A stretch of 64,000 nt of DNA from Tateyamaria sp947503385 (lineage in GTDB: Bacteria; Pseudomonadota; Alphaproteobacteria; Rhodobacterales; Rhodobacteraceae): the NCBI RefSeq assembly GCF_051195235.1, contig NZ_JBNFZM010000002.1, positions 372,001 through 436,000 on the forward strand, in the 5' to 3' direction. Position 1 is the first letter of the stretch; each line of letters begins with the position of its first letter. Below are positions 36,344-44,357 of the stretch, piece after piece. A program made the position numbers and the translations under genes. Under the pieces are notes generated by a model. That model worked only from the letters and a program-made list of their open reading frames with translations, did no database searches and was not told where the DNA came from.

Positions 36344-36760
36344 ATGCCTGCTGAACTGACCATCTTGGGCATCCTCGCCCTGTTTGCGGCGTCCTTGTGG
36401 ATTCCCTACATCGTCGGGGTCAACACTGCCCCCAAAGGGTCCATTTCCCCGGACGCGCCCGATGGATTTGTCCGTCCCCCCGACCCCGGTTTCCAACGGG
36501 AATGGGTGCACCGGGCCTACCGCGCACATCTGAACCTGCTTGAGCAGTCGGTGCCCTTTGCCATTCTGGTTCTGTTGGTCGATCGGGTAGATGGGTTCAC
36601 GGCATTGACGTTGTGGACGTCCATGGCCTTCTTGCTGCTGCGCGTGGCGCACGCCGTCGGCTACATCACCGGCACCGCTGGGTTTCCGGCGCGCCCGCTG
36701 ATCTTTACGGCTGGTTGGGTGTGTTGCATTTTGATGGGCTTTGCCTTCTTCGCCGCCTGA
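36344..36760 (+). CDS. MAPEG-family membrane protein
   Basis: This 138-residue protein has four hydrophobic segments (LGILALFAASLWIPYIV, VPFAILVLLVDRVDG, TSMAFLLLRVAHAVGYI, LIFTAGWVCCILMGFAFF). Between the first two lies the MAPEG-type loop REWVHRAYRAHLNLLEQSVPF (Arg/Asn/Glu residues that bind glutathione in active members). The start at 36344 is eight bases after GGAGG; a GTG at 36341 is less likely. It overlaps nothing but follows the ArsR fusion by three bases, so the two are one operon. Confidence 0.88.
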   Translation: MPAELTILGILALFAASLWIPYIVGVNTAPKGSISPDAPDGFVRPPDPGFQREWVHRAYRAHLNLLEQSVPFAILVLLVDRVDGFTALTLWTSMAFLLLRVAHAVGYITGTAGFPARPLIFTAGWVCCILMGFAFFAA

Positions 36761-36766
36761 GCGGGT

Positions 36767-36788
36767 GCGCGCGGGGTTGACCGCGCGC
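36767..36788 (+). terminator. GC-rich hairpin after the MAPEG gene
   Basis: GCGCGCGG (36767-36774) and CCGCGCGC (36781-36788) pair perfectly across GGTTGA, six bases after the MAPEG stop. The following bases (GCCTCTTCGG) lack a true U-run, so this is a possible rather than certain terminator. Confidence 0.5.
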
Positions 36789-36907
36789 GCCTCTTCGGCC
36801 CATGGTCAAAGCATGACACGGCACACGGAATACACCTTTTATTGGTTTAGCGCGCAATCCTCGCGTGCTTTTGGTGTGTCCGGGTCCCAGCCCATCTAAC
36901 CACATCA

Positions 36908-36928
36908 AGGCCGCGCTCCGAGCGGCCT
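36908..36928 (+). promoter_or_regulatory. leader hairpin before the GNAT gene
   Basis: AGGCCGC (36908-36914) pairs with GCGGCCT (36922-36928) around a seven-base loop, followed by a pyrimidine-rich CTCCTTGTTCCC. It could be an attenuator or a weak terminator 45 bp before the acetyltransferase start. Confidence 0.35.
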
Positions 36929-36972
36929 CTCCTTGTTCCCCTCGGTTTGCGCGGGTGTTCAGGAGAATGACA

Positions 36973-37437
36973 ATGACCCCAAAAATCCGACAAATGGCGC
37001 CGCGCGACACAGGCGCCGTGCTAGAGATGATCAGCGCGCTTGCCGCCTTCCATGAAGACGTGGCCCAGATTGACGAAGCGACGCTGACAATGATGACATT
37101 CGGCCCGCTCCCCTGCCTCAAGGTGCTGGTGGCCGAGGGTGAGGCGGGCCTTGTCGGCTATGCTGCGCTTATGCCGACGGCGCGGTTGCATTTCGGCAAA
37201 TTCGGGTTGGAGATGCATCACCTGTTCGTCAAACCGCGCGTGCGCGGTTCGGGCGTCGGGCGTGCCTTGGTGGCAGCCTGCAAGGCCGAAGGTCTGCGGC
37301 GCGGCTGTCACTACATCAGCGTGGGCGCGCATCCCGACAACACGGCAGCGGGTGCGTTCTATGAAAAACGGGGGTTCGAACGGCACATGATGACGGCGCC
37401 GCGCTTTCGTATGGGCCTTGATCAGCCGCTGACGTAG
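36973..37437 (+). CDS. GNAT-family N-acetyltransferase
   Basis: This 154-residue enzyme has IRQMAPRDTGAVLEMISALAAFHED, a central MHHLFVKPRVRGSGVGRALVAAC (the R-x-x-G-x-G acetyl-CoA loop) and HPDNTAAGAFYEKRGFER near the C-terminus. It resembles small diamine acetyltransferases. ATG at 36973 has AGGAG at a good distance; ATG at 36967 would be too close. Its 3' end overlaps the convergent 70-residue gene by 16 bases. The acceptor is not known. Confidence 0.88.
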   Translation: MTPKIRQMAPRDTGAVLEMISALAAFHEDVAQIDEATLTMMTFGPLPCLKVLVAEGEAGLVGYAALMPTARLHFGKFGLEMHHLFVKPRVRGSGVGRALVAACKAEGLRRGCHYISVGAHPDNTAAGAFYEKRGFERHMMTAPRFRMGLDQPLT

Positions 37438-37634
37438 GGCCCTTTGGCGGGACGGTAGAACGTCTTTTGATTGTGAAGCCGCCCTAGCAAATCGTGGATG
37501 TCACGGACCTTTTCTGTGGCGGGGCCCGCCTTGGCATCCGCCTGCGCCTTGGCAAGCTTTGACGCGCGCAGAGCTTCTTCGATCAGGTCGAGGTCTTCCA
37601 CACTCAGTTCAAAGTTCTTGTTGTAGCCTGGCAC
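37422..37634 (-). CDS. conserved small alpha-helical protein
   Basis: This 70-residue protein starts with GTG at 37634, well placed behind AAGGGGAAG. Its sequence (FELSVEDLDLIEEALRASKLAKAQA, then DIHDLLGRLHNQKTFYRP) is a charged two-helix design. I have the impression that it is common in Rhodobacterales, but no function is known to me. It ends inside the tail of the convergent acetyltransferase gene. Confidence 0.65.
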   Translation of the reverse strand: MPGYNKNFELSVEDLDLIEEALRASKLAKAQADAKAGPATEKVRDIHDLLGRLHNQKTFYRPAKGPYVSG

Positions 37635-37821
37635 AGCGCTTCCCCTTCAGGAACGAAAGTTTCCGATAGTGGATATCTACAACCCACATCACGCTTGTCC
37701 AGCCCGATTTGTCGATTTTTCACCCTCAGAAGTCGCTTTTTGCGTATGCAATGGTATGCGGCTGATGGCGCACCACTGCATGTGGTGGCATTCTGCCGAC
37801 AAAGCGCCAAGTGAGGTAGTT

Positions 37822-38841
37822 GTGGTCAAAAAGGTCGTTTTCGGTGCGTTGGGCGCAGTATTTGGCCTGATCCTGTTGGCCTTTGCGGGTTGGGCGGGGC
37901 TTGCAATCTGGTATCGCCTGCCAGCGCCTGACACGGTGCGCATCGCCTTCGGCGCGGTCATTGTCCTGCTGGCTCTGGTGGCCGCGTTGGGCTGGTTCAC
38001 CGCCAAACGTCGGGCGACGTTGGGCGTCTACGCCGTTGCGATGGCGGGTGTTCTGGGCTGGTGGTTCACCCTGCAACCGGAATCGTCGGCCAACTGGTCG
38101 CCCAGCGTCGCCCGACAGGTGACCGGCACGATCGACGGCGACATATTGCATCTCAGGAATGTGCGGGCGTTCCGCTGGCGGGGCGACACCGATGCGGAAG
38201 AGATGTGGGAGGACCGCACCTATGACCTGAACCAGTTAGAGGGCGTGGATTTCCTCATGTCGCACTGGGGCAATCCGGCGATCGGGCATTTCATGCTCAG
38301 CTTTGGATTTGCCGACGGGCGGTACTTGATGTGGTCGGTCGAGGTGCGGCGCAAGGTGGGTGGGCAATTCTCGGCGGTGGCAGATTTCTTTCGGTCCAAC
38401 ACATTGGTGATCGTTGCGGGCGATGAGCGCGACATCGCGGGCCTGCGGTCGAATATCTGGGAAAACGACGTTTACCTGTACCGCCTGCGCGCGCAGCCCG
38501 AGAACATCCGAAACCTGCTGAAAGCCTATGTCGAGGACGCCAACGCGCTGGCGACCGAGCCGCGGTTCTACAACTCGCTCACCTCGAACTGTTTTACTGT
38601 CGTGCTCAAGTTGATGCGGGCGGTCAATGTGAACACGCCGCTGGACTGGCGCGTGCTGGCCAACGGATATCTGCTGGACTACGCCTATGCGCTGGGTGCC
38701 GTGGACACGTCCGTGCCATTGGAGGAACTGCGCGCGCGGGGCCGCATCAACGAACGCGCGCTGGCCGATGGGCTGAGCCGCGATTTTTCGGCAGCCATCC
38801 GGGTGGGTGTGCCCATGCCACCACCCCTGCCCGCAAACTGA
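37822..38841 (+). CDS. DUF4105 membrane protein
   Basis: This 339-residue protein has three N-terminal hydrophobic segments (FGALGAVFGLILLAFAGWAGL, IAFGAVIVLLALVAALGWF, YAVAMAGVLGWWF) and then a large soluble DUF4105 domain. The latter carries DFLMSHWGNPAIGHFMLSFGF, YLMWSVEVRRK and YNSLTSNCFTVVLKLMR, a possible Cys/His pair of a NlpC-like fold. The domain should be periplasmic. GTG at 37822 is chosen because GTGAGG lies six bases upstream; the frame extends further 5' without a good site. Function unknown. Confidence 0.75.
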   Translation: MVKKVVFGALGAVFGLILLAFAGWAGLAIWYRLPAPDTVRIAFGAVIVLLALVAALGWFTAKRRATLGVYAVAMAGVLGWWFTLQPESSANWSPSVARQVTGTIDGDILHLRNVRAFRWRGDTDAEEMWEDRTYDLNQLEGVDFLMSHWGNPAIGHFMLSFGFADGRYLMWSVEVRRKVGGQFSAVADFFRSNTLVIVAGDERDIAGLRSNIWENDVYLYRLRAQPENIRNLLKAYVEDANALATEPRFYNSLTSNCFTVVLKLMRAVNVNTPLDWRVLANGYLLDYAYALGAVDTSVPLEELRARGRINERALADGLSRDFSAAIRVGVPMPPPLPAN

Positions 38842-38943
38842 ATCACGGCGTTGACTTGGCCCCGCGTTGCCGCCAAGTAGCGCACAGACAACACAACCCG
38901 CAATCGGGCGTTCCGTGGGCGCCAAACTGACGAGGATGCCGAT

Positions 38944-40890
38944 ATGGCCCAGATCTCTCTCACCTTTCCTGACGGCAATGCACGCGACTATGACGCGGGC
39001 GTGACCCCTGCGGCTGTTGCGGAAAGCATCTCCAAATCCTTGGGCAAAAAGGCGATCAGCGCGACCGTGGACGGCCAGCACTGGGACCTCGCATGGCCAA
39101 TCGCGGCGGATGCCTCCATCGCCATCCACACCATGCAGGACGAAGAGCAGGCCAACGAGTTGGTGCGCCACGACCTTGCGCACATCATGGCGCGCGCCGT
39201 GCAGGAAATCTGGCCCGACACCAAGGTCACCATCGGCCCGGTGATCGAGAATGGCTGGTATTACGACTTTGACCGGGCAGAGCCGTTCACCCCCGAAGAC
39301 CTTGGCGTCATCGAAAAGAAGATGAAGGAGATCATCAACAAGCGTGATCCCGTCCGCACCGAGGTGTGGGACCGGGACGTGGCGATCAAGTATTACGAAG
39401 ACCGGAACGAACCCTACAAGGTCGAGCTGATCAACAGCATCCCCGGCGACGAGCCGCTGCGGATGTACTGGCACGGCGACTGGCAAGACCTGTGCCGTGG
39501 TCCGCATCTGCAACATACCGGCCAAGTGCCGGGCGACGCGTTCAAACTGATGTCCATCGCCGGGGCCTACTGGCGCGGCGACAGCAGCCGCGCGATGCTG
39601 CAACGCATCTACGGCGTGGCCTTCACCGGCAAAGAGAAACTGCGCGCGCATCTCAACATGCTCGAAGAGGCGGCCAAACGCGACCACCGCAAGCTGGGCC
39701 GCGAGATGGACCTGTTCCACATGCAGGAAGAGGCCCCCGGTCAGGTGTTCTGGCATCCCAACGGCTGGACCATCTACACCCAGTTGCAGGACTATATGCG
39801 GCGCAAGCAGCAGATGGGCGACTACGTAGAGGTAAACACTCCGCAGGTCGTGAACCGGCATCTGTGGGAAAAGTCCGGCCACTGGGAAAAATATCAGGAG
39901 AATATGTTCATCGTCGAAGTGGACGAGGACAATGCCCGCGAAAAGGCGATCAACGCGCTCAAGCCGATGAACTGCCCCTGCCACGTTGAAATCTTCAAGC
40001 ATGGGCTGAAATCCTATCGCGATCTGCCCATGCGCATGGCGGAATTCGGGTCCTGTGCGCGGTACGAGCCGTCGGGCGCGCTGCACGGCATCATGCGGGT
40101 GCGTGGATTTGCGCAGGATGACGGGCACATCTTTGCCGAGGAATTCCAGATCGAAAGCGAATGCGCGATCTTCATCAAGTTCCTCACTGACATCTATCAG
40201 GACTTGGGCTTTGACAGCTTCAAGGTCAAATTCTCGGATCGGCCCGACACCCGCGCCGGATCGGATGAGGTGTGGGATAAGGCAGAAGACGCTTTGCTTT
40301 ATGCAACGCGCGCTGCTGGGATCGAACCCGAGATGAACCCCGGAGAAGGGGCGTTTTACGGCCCCAAGCTGGAGTTTGTGCTGACCGACGCCATTGGGCG
40401 GGACTGGCAATGTGGCACCTTTCAGGTGGATTTCGTGCTGCCTGAACGTCTGGACGCCACGTATATTGGCCGCGACGGGGCCAAACACCGCCCCGTGATG
40501 CTGCACCGCGCGACGCTGGGATCGTTCGAGCGTTTTATCGGCATCCTGATCGAAGAACACGCAGGCAAGCTGCCGTTCTGGCTGGCCCCGCGGCAGGTGG
40601 TTGTCGCCTCCATCACGTCCGAGGCGGATCATTACGTGTCAGATGTGGTCGATGCGCTCAAGGCGGCGGGCGTGCGTGCCGAGGCCGACATGCGCAACGA
40701 AAAGATCAACTACAAGGTCCGCGAGCATTCGGTCGGCAAGGTCCCTGTCATCCTCGCCGTTGGTGGCCGTGAAGTCGAAGACCAGACAGTGTCGGTGCGG
40801 CGCTTGGGGGAAAAGCAGACGAGCGTGCAATCGTTGGCGGATGTTGTGGACGCGCTGCGCATTGAGGCGACCCCGCCCGATCTGCGCTGA
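38944..40890 (+). CDS. thrS: threonyl-tRNA synthetase
   Basis: This 648-residue class II synthetase has the N-terminal TGS domain (1-62), the editing domain with HDLAHIMARAVQEIWPD (the H-x-x-x-H core), a catalytic domain with motif 2 (FGSCARYEPSGALHGIMRVRGFAQDDGH) and motif 3 near MLHRATLGSFERFIGIL, and the C-terminal anticodon-binding domain. It charges tRNA-Thr and edits seryl errors. AGGATG precedes the ATG. No T-box leader was recognised, as expected in this phylum. A 24-bp palindrome after the stop may terminate it. Confidence 0.98.
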   Translation: MAQISLTFPDGNARDYDAGVTPAAVAESISKSLGKKAISATVDGQHWDLAWPIAADASIAIHTMQDEEQANELVRHDLAHIMARAVQEIWPDTKVTIGPVIENGWYYDFDRAEPFTPEDLGVIEKKMKEIINKRDPVRTEVWDRDVAIKYYEDRNEPYKVELINSIPGDEPLRMYWHGDWQDLCRGPHLQHTGQVPGDAFKLMSIAGAYWRGDSSRAMLQRIYGVAFTGKEKLRAHLNMLEEAAKRDHRKLGREMDLFHMQEEAPGQVFWHPNGWTIYTQLQDYMRRKQQMGDYVEVNTPQVVNRHLWEKSGHWEKYQENMFIVEVDEDNAREKAINALKPMNCPCHVEIFKHGLKSYRDLPMRMAEFGSCARYEPSGALHGIMRVRGFAQDDGHIFAEEFQIESECAIFIKFLTDIYQDLGFDSFKVKFSDRPDTRAGSDEVWDKAEDALLYATRAAGIEPEMNPGEGAFYGPKLEFVLTDAIGRDWQCGTFQVDFVLPERLDATYIGRDGAKHRPVMLHRATLGSFERFIGILIEEHAGKLPFWLAPRQVVVASITSEADHYVSDVVDALKAAGVRAEADMRNEKINYKVREHSVGKVPVILAVGGREVEDQTVSVRRLGEKQTSVQSLADVVDALRIEATPPDLR

Positions 40891-40928
40891 TCGCCGCAAT
40901 TGCAACATTGCGCAGACCACGCTGCAAC

Positions 40929-40952
40929 AATTGAGGCCGATCGGCCTCAATT
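40929..40952. terminator. 24-bp perfect palindrome between thrS and the bufferin operon
   Basis: AATTGAGGCCGA is followed directly by its exact reverse complement, so the RNA could form a 10-bp stem with a tight loop ending in A-U pairs. It lies 38 bp after thrS and about 20 bp before the TATAAC box of the bufA promoter. It could be the thrS terminator or an operator for the next operon. Confidence 0.6.
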
Positions 40953-40979
40953 TGCGCGCTTTGACTGACATTGTATAAC
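40952..40979 (+). promoter_or_regulatory. candidate promoter of the bufferin operon
   Basis: TTGCGC at 40952-40957 and TATAAC at 40974-40979 are 16 bp apart, a weak sigma-70 arrangement, giving a leader of about 100 bases before bufA. Bufferin genes in Caulobacter are metal-induced by an ECF sigma factor, and no such box can be assigned with confidence here. Confidence 0.3.
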
Positions 40980-41082
40980 TTGGCCGTGAGGCGCTGCCGC
41001 AAGGGTGGTGTTTGCCGTAACAGATGCCCTATCTCACCATCACACAGGATTTGTAACTGATATCGCAAAGGGACGATTGAAG

Positions 41083-41388
41083 ATGTCGAAGACCATGAAA
41101 ACTGTCGCTATCGTTGGTGCCGTTGCAGCTGCCGTTACCGCACATAGCACGACACCTGCCGAAGCCGCGTCCAAGGAGAAATGCTTTGGCATTTCGCTGG
41201 CGGGCGAAAACGACTGCGCCGCGGGCCCCGGCACCACCTGTGCAGGCACCTCGACCGTGGACTATCAGGGGAATGCGTGGACGCTTGTGGATGCAGGCAC
41301 CTGCACCGAGATCGACCTGCCCGCGCTGGCCGACGGTACCCCGCGCGAGGGGTCGCTGACCGAGCTTGACCGCGACCTGCCCGCCTAA
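41083..41388 (+). CDS. bufA1: bufferin precursor peptide (DUF2282, BufA1 type)
   Basis: This 101-residue precursor has a signal peptide (MKTVAIVGAVAAAVTA, cleavage near AEA-AS at 28-29). The short mature part has four cysteines at 34, 45, 53 and 74, in the context EKCFGISLAGENDCAAG, TTCAGTSTV and AGTCTEI, the DUF2282 pattern. In the bufferin family the MNIO enzyme converts central cysteines to thiooxazoles and the exported peptide binds copper. The spacing C-x10-C-x7-C-x20-C is visible here. ATG at 41083 follows GAAAGGGA; MKTV at 41095 is an alternative. The order bufA-bufB-bufC-DoxX is the classic operon. Confidence 0.92.
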   Translation: MSKTMKTVAIVGAVAAAVTAHSTTPAEAASKEKCFGISLAGENDCAAGPGTTCAGTSTVDYQGNAWTLVDAGTCTEIDLPALADGTPREGSLTELDRDLPA

Positions 41389-41406
41389 GGCACAAAAGAT
41401 CCCGAC

Positions 41407-41434
41407 GCGCCGGATTCCTTCTTGGGTCCGGCGC
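41407..41434 (+). terminator. hairpin between bufA1 and bufB
   Basis: GCGCCGGA (41407-41414) pairs with TCCGGCGC (41427-41434) around a 12-base loop, 18 bases after the bufA1 stop. No U-run follows, so partial termination or transcript processing that raises precursor over enzyme is more likely than full termination. Confidence 0.6.
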
Positions 41435-41461
41435 ATCCAATCCCAACCGGAGAGCCATGCC

Positions 41462-42322
41462 ATGCTGGACGCATCACACCGATCGCCAAGCCTGCCCAAG
41501 GCGCCGGGTGTGGGATACAAACCCCAGCATTTCGATGCGTTGCGCAGCGAGCCGGGTCCGGTGACGTGGCTGGAAATACACGCCGAGAATTACATGGGCG
41601 ACGGTGGGCGACCACATGCACAGTTGCACGCGTTGCGTGCCGACTTTGCCATTTCGGTCCATGGCGTTGGGCTGTCGATTGGTGGCGAAGGCCGGTTGGA
41701 CCCCGACCACCTCGCACGGTTGCAACGCCTTGTGGACTGGCTTGAACCCGCCAGCTTTTCCGAGCATCTGGCATGGTCCACCCATGGGGCCGAGTTTCTC
41801 GACGATCTGCTGCCCCTGCCCTATACCGATGCGACCCTGACGCGGGTGGCCGATCACATCGACGAGGTGCAAGACCTGCTGGGCCGCCAGATGCTGCTGG
41901 AAAACCCATCAAGCTACCTCGCCTTTGCGGAAAGCACGTGGTCCGAGACGGAGTTTCTGTCTGAACTGACCCGCCGCACCGGCTGTGGTCTGTTGCTGGA
42001 TGTGAACAATGTCTTTATCTCGGCCACCAATCTTGGCGACACAGCGACCGGGTATCTGGATGCCTACCCGCTGCACGCAGTTGGCGAAATCCACGTCGGC
42101 GGACATGACGAAGACGCGGACGACCATGGTGCGCCGCTGCTGATCGACAGCCACGCGCACCCCGCGGCAGAGCCTGTGTGGACCCTGCTGGACTATGCCC
42201 TTCGGCGCACAGGGCCTGCGCCCGTGCTGGTCGAATGGGACAATGATGTGCCGGAATGGCCCGCATTGCGGGCCGAGGCGGACAGGGCCGCCAGCGCACT
42301 TGCCACCATCCCTGCGCACTGA
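41462..42322 (+). CDS. bufB: MNIO-type bufferin maturase (DUF692)
   Basis: This 286-residue protein has the TIM-barrel core of the multinuclear non-haem iron oxidative enzymes: WLEIHAENYMGDG, ISVHGVGLSIGGEG, FSEHLAWSTHG, LLENPSSYLAF, CGLLLDVNNVFISATN, EIHVGGHDED and LIDSHAHPAAEPVW. The His, Glu, Asp and Asn residues in these segments are the expected iron ligands. It modifies cysteines of BufA1. The start at 41462 is preceded by CCGGAGAGCC. bufC follows three bases after its stop. Confidence 0.94.
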   Translation: MLDASHRSPSLPKAPGVGYKPQHFDALRSEPGPVTWLEIHAENYMGDGGRPHAQLHALRADFAISVHGVGLSIGGEGRLDPDHLARLQRLVDWLEPASFSEHLAWSTHGAEFLDDLLPLPYTDATLTRVADHIDEVQDLLGRQMLLENPSSYLAFAESTWSETEFLSELTRRTGCGLLLDVNNVFISATNLGDTATGYLDAYPLHAVGEIHVGGHDEDADDHGAPLLIDSHAHPAAEPVWTLLDYALRRTGPAPVLVEWDNDVPEWPALRAEADRAASALATIPAH

Positions 42323-42325
42323 ACC

Positions 42326-43084
42326 ATGGGCACCAGGCAATCACAGTTTCGGGCCGCCTTGCTGGATCCTGCCGCGCCCGTGCCGGACGGCCTCACTGAT
42401 GGTGCCGGCGCCCCCACCGTCAAACGCTTTGACGTGTACCGCAACAATGTGACTGTCGCCCTGATCGACGCGCTGCGCACGGCATTCCCGGTTTTGCGCA
42501 AGCTGCTGGGGGACGCAAATTTTGACCCGCTTGCCCGGGTATACGCCCGGGCGCATCCGCCACGGTCTCCGCTGATGATGCATTACGGTCAGGACATGCC
42601 TGCCTTTTTGGACGGGTTCGCGCCGCTGAAGCATCTGGGCTATTTGCCGGACGTCGCGCGGTTGGAACTGGCCTTGCGCCGGTCCTACCATGCGGCGGAC
42701 AGCGCCGCACTGGACGCGCAGGTCCTCGCCGCCTGCCCGCCCGAGACGCTAATGGGTTCGTGTCTGCAATTGGCCCCGGCTGTGCAGTTGATCCCGTCGC
42801 CATGGCCGCTCTTTGACATCTGGCGCTACAACACCGTCGCGGGCGCGCCCAAGCCTCAAGCCACCGCACAATCAGTGCTGATCACCCGCGCCGGGTTCGA
42901 CCCCGAACCGCACGCCCTGACCGCCGCGCAATACGCGTGGCTTCACGCCTGCCAAACCGGTGCGAACCTCACAGAGGCGCAGGACAGCGCCAGCGCGACC
43001 GACCCCGCCTTTGACCTTGCCCCGCTGCTTGGCCTGCTGTTGCAGCACGGCGCGCTCACCACCCTCACCACGCCAAAGGACTGA
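42326..43084 (+). CDS. bufC: bufferin maturation partner (DUF2063, BufC)
   Basis: This 252-residue protein has the N-terminal DUF2063/HvfC-BufC domain: QSQFRAALLDPAAPVPDGLTD, KRFDVYRNNVTVALIDALRTAFPVLRKLLG and LPDVARLELALRRSYHAAD. It is the partner that presents the precursor's leader to the MNIO enzyme. The C-terminal half (about 150-252) is less conserved and includes a WRYN-type segment. It is closely spaced with bufB and the DoxX gene (3 bp each side), so the three are cotranslated. Confidence 0.92.
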   Translation: MGTRQSQFRAALLDPAAPVPDGLTDGAGAPTVKRFDVYRNNVTVALIDALRTAFPVLRKLLGDANFDPLARVYARAHPPRSPLMMHYGQDMPAFLDGFAPLKHLGYLPDVARLELALRRSYHAADSAALDAQVLAACPPETLMGSCLQLAPAVQLIPSPWPLFDIWRYNTVAGAPKPQATAQSVLITRAGFDPEPHALTAAQYAWLHACQTGANLTEAQDSASATDPAFDLAPLLGLLLQHGALTTLTTPKD

Positions 43085-43087
43085 CCC

Positions 43088-43609
43088 ATGACTGCCATTG
43101 CCCGCATTCGCTCCGCCCTGTTCGATCCCATGGACCGGGGCGACTGGCTGCTTCCGACCTTGGCACGCGTTACGTTCCTCGCTGTGTTTTTCTTTTACTT
43201 CCTCAATTCTGCCGGAACCAAAATCGACGGTGGTCTGTTCTCGCCCTCTGCCGGTGCCTTCGCCCAGATCTTTCCAAAAGCGGCCGAAGCTGTGCTCTAT
43301 GATGTGACGCAACTGACCGGCTTTCAGCGGCTGGTGATCTTTGTCGGCACATTGGCGGAATATGTTCTGCCGGTTTTGATCGTCGTCGGACTGTTCACAC
43401 GGCTGGCAGCGGCCGCCATGATTGGCTTTGTCATTGTGCAAACGGCGGTCGATGTCACCGGGCACGGGGTTGCTCTGGGCACATGGTTCAACAACGCGCC
43501 CGAGTTGATCGACCAGCGCACGCTCTGGGTCTTTCTGCTGCTCGTTCTGGTGATCAAGGGCGCAGGCCCGCTGGCGATCGACCGCGCCTTGGCGGCGAAA
43601 GCCGCCTAG
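43088..43609 (+). CDS. DoxX-family membrane protein of the bufferin operon
   Basis: This 173-residue protein has four membrane segments (LARVTFLAVFFFYFLNSAG, LVIFVGTLAEYVLPVLIVVGL, AAAMIGFVIVQTAVDV, LWVFLLLVLVIKGAGPLA). The loop FSPSAGAFAQIFPKAAEAVL is DoxX-like. DoxX proteins are a standard fourth member of bufferin/MNIO operons and may act in redox or metal handling at the inner membrane. Its stop overlaps that of the convergent ArsC-like gene by four bases. Confidence 0.88.
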   Translation: MTAIARIRSALFDPMDRGDWLLPTLARVTFLAVFFFYFLNSAGTKIDGGLFSPSAGAFAQIFPKAAEAVLYDVTQLTGFQRLVIFVGTLAEYVLPVLIVVGLFTRLAAAAMIGFVIVQTAVDVTGHGVALGTWFNNAPELIDQRTLWVFLLLVLVIKGAGPLAIDRALAAKAA

Positions 43610-43920
43610 ACGCCTAAGGCAGCCTGCACATCCTTGGTCCAGCCAAGGTGCATCTCTGTGCCCGCCACGATCAGCGGGCGCTTCATCAACGTGGGATGCG
43701 CCGCCAGCAGCGCCTCCGGCGTGCCAGCCCGCTCCGTCTCACTCAAGCCGCGCCATGTGGTCGACCGTGTGTTGACAAGTGCATCGCCGAACCGAGCGCG
43801 CGCCGCCGCCATTACATCGTCTGGCACACCTTCGGCGCGCACATCCACAAACCGCGCCTCCGGCAGCGCCTTGATGGCCTTGCGGCACGTGTCACATGTC
43901 TTCAAACCATAGATTTCCAT
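43606..43920 (-). CDS. ArsC/Spx-family thioredoxin-fold protein (YffB-like)
   Basis: This 104-residue protein has CDTCRKA near residue 9 (C-x-x-C like ArsC, without the ArsC arsenate loop), RFVDVRAEGVPDDV, and ALLAAHPTLMKRPLIVAG (the cis-Pro region RP). It belongs to the ArsC-like group that includes YffB and Spx. Proteins of this subgroup are thiol-dependent reductases of unknown target. The start is ATG at 43920. It is convergent with the DoxX gene. Confidence 0.85.
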   Translation of the reverse strand: MEIYGLKTCDTCRKAIKALPEARFVDVRAEGVPDDVMAAARARFGDALVNTRSTTWRGLSETERAGTPEALLAAHPTLMKRPLIVAGTEMHLGWTKDVQAALGV

Positions 43921-44063
43921 CGCACCCCTCCAATCGTGCCCAAATAATCATCTGAGCCCCCGATATAACAGCCTCGTACCTTGAAATTCGCCGCAAACGG
44001 GCAATCTGTTTGAGTAGCGGACGCCTGCTCTGCCTTTGGCGGGACATGCCGTGCGCATCCAAG

Positions 44064-44079
44064 TTCCCCGCGCGGGGAA
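44064..44079 (+). promoter_or_regulatory. 16-bp palindrome in the cold-shock leader
   Basis: TTCCCCGCGCGGGGAA is self-complementary and would form a stable hairpin ending 28 bases before the AUG of the cold-shock gene, just upstream of its AAAAGGAGG site. The leader is long (187 bases back to the divergent ArsC-like gene). A temperature-dependent RNA switch is possible but not shown. Confidence 0.4.
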
Positions 44080-44107
44080 GACTGAAAGGCAAAAGGAGGC
44101 ACGGGTC

Positions 44108-44314
44108 ATGCCAACTGGCACCGTGAAGTGGTTCAACACCACAAAAGGCTATGGGTTCATTGCGCCGGAAGACGGCGGCAAAGACATTTTTGTACATATT
44201 TCCGCAGTGGAACGGTCAGGACTGACCGGGCTTGCGGACAACCAGAAAGTCAGCTTTGAACTGCTGGAAGGCCGCGATGGCCGGCAGATGGCTGGCGATC
44301 TGAAACTGCTGTAA
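44108..44314 (+). CDS. cold-shock-domain protein (CspA family)
   Basis: This 68-residue protein starts MPTGTVKWFNTTKGYGFIAPEDG and contains RNP1 (KGYGFI) and RNP2 (DIFVHIS) on an OB fold. That is the standard CspA length. It binds single-stranded RNA/DNA and acts as an RNA chaperone. AAAAGGAGG lies ten bases upstream of the ATG. I do not know whether it is cold-induced. Confidence 0.95.
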   Translation: MPTGTVKWFNTTKGYGFIAPEDGGKDIFVHISAVERSGLTGLADNQKVSFELLEGRDGRQMAGDLKLL

Positions 44315-44357
44315 GCGTCAAGCGCGGCGTGTGGCGGCGCCGCGCTCACCCTCAGGA

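Noticed and set aside
38236..40632. 798-residue open frame on the minus strand opposite thrS
   Set aside because: It is antisense to an unambiguous threonyl-tRNA synthetase and shows no domain.
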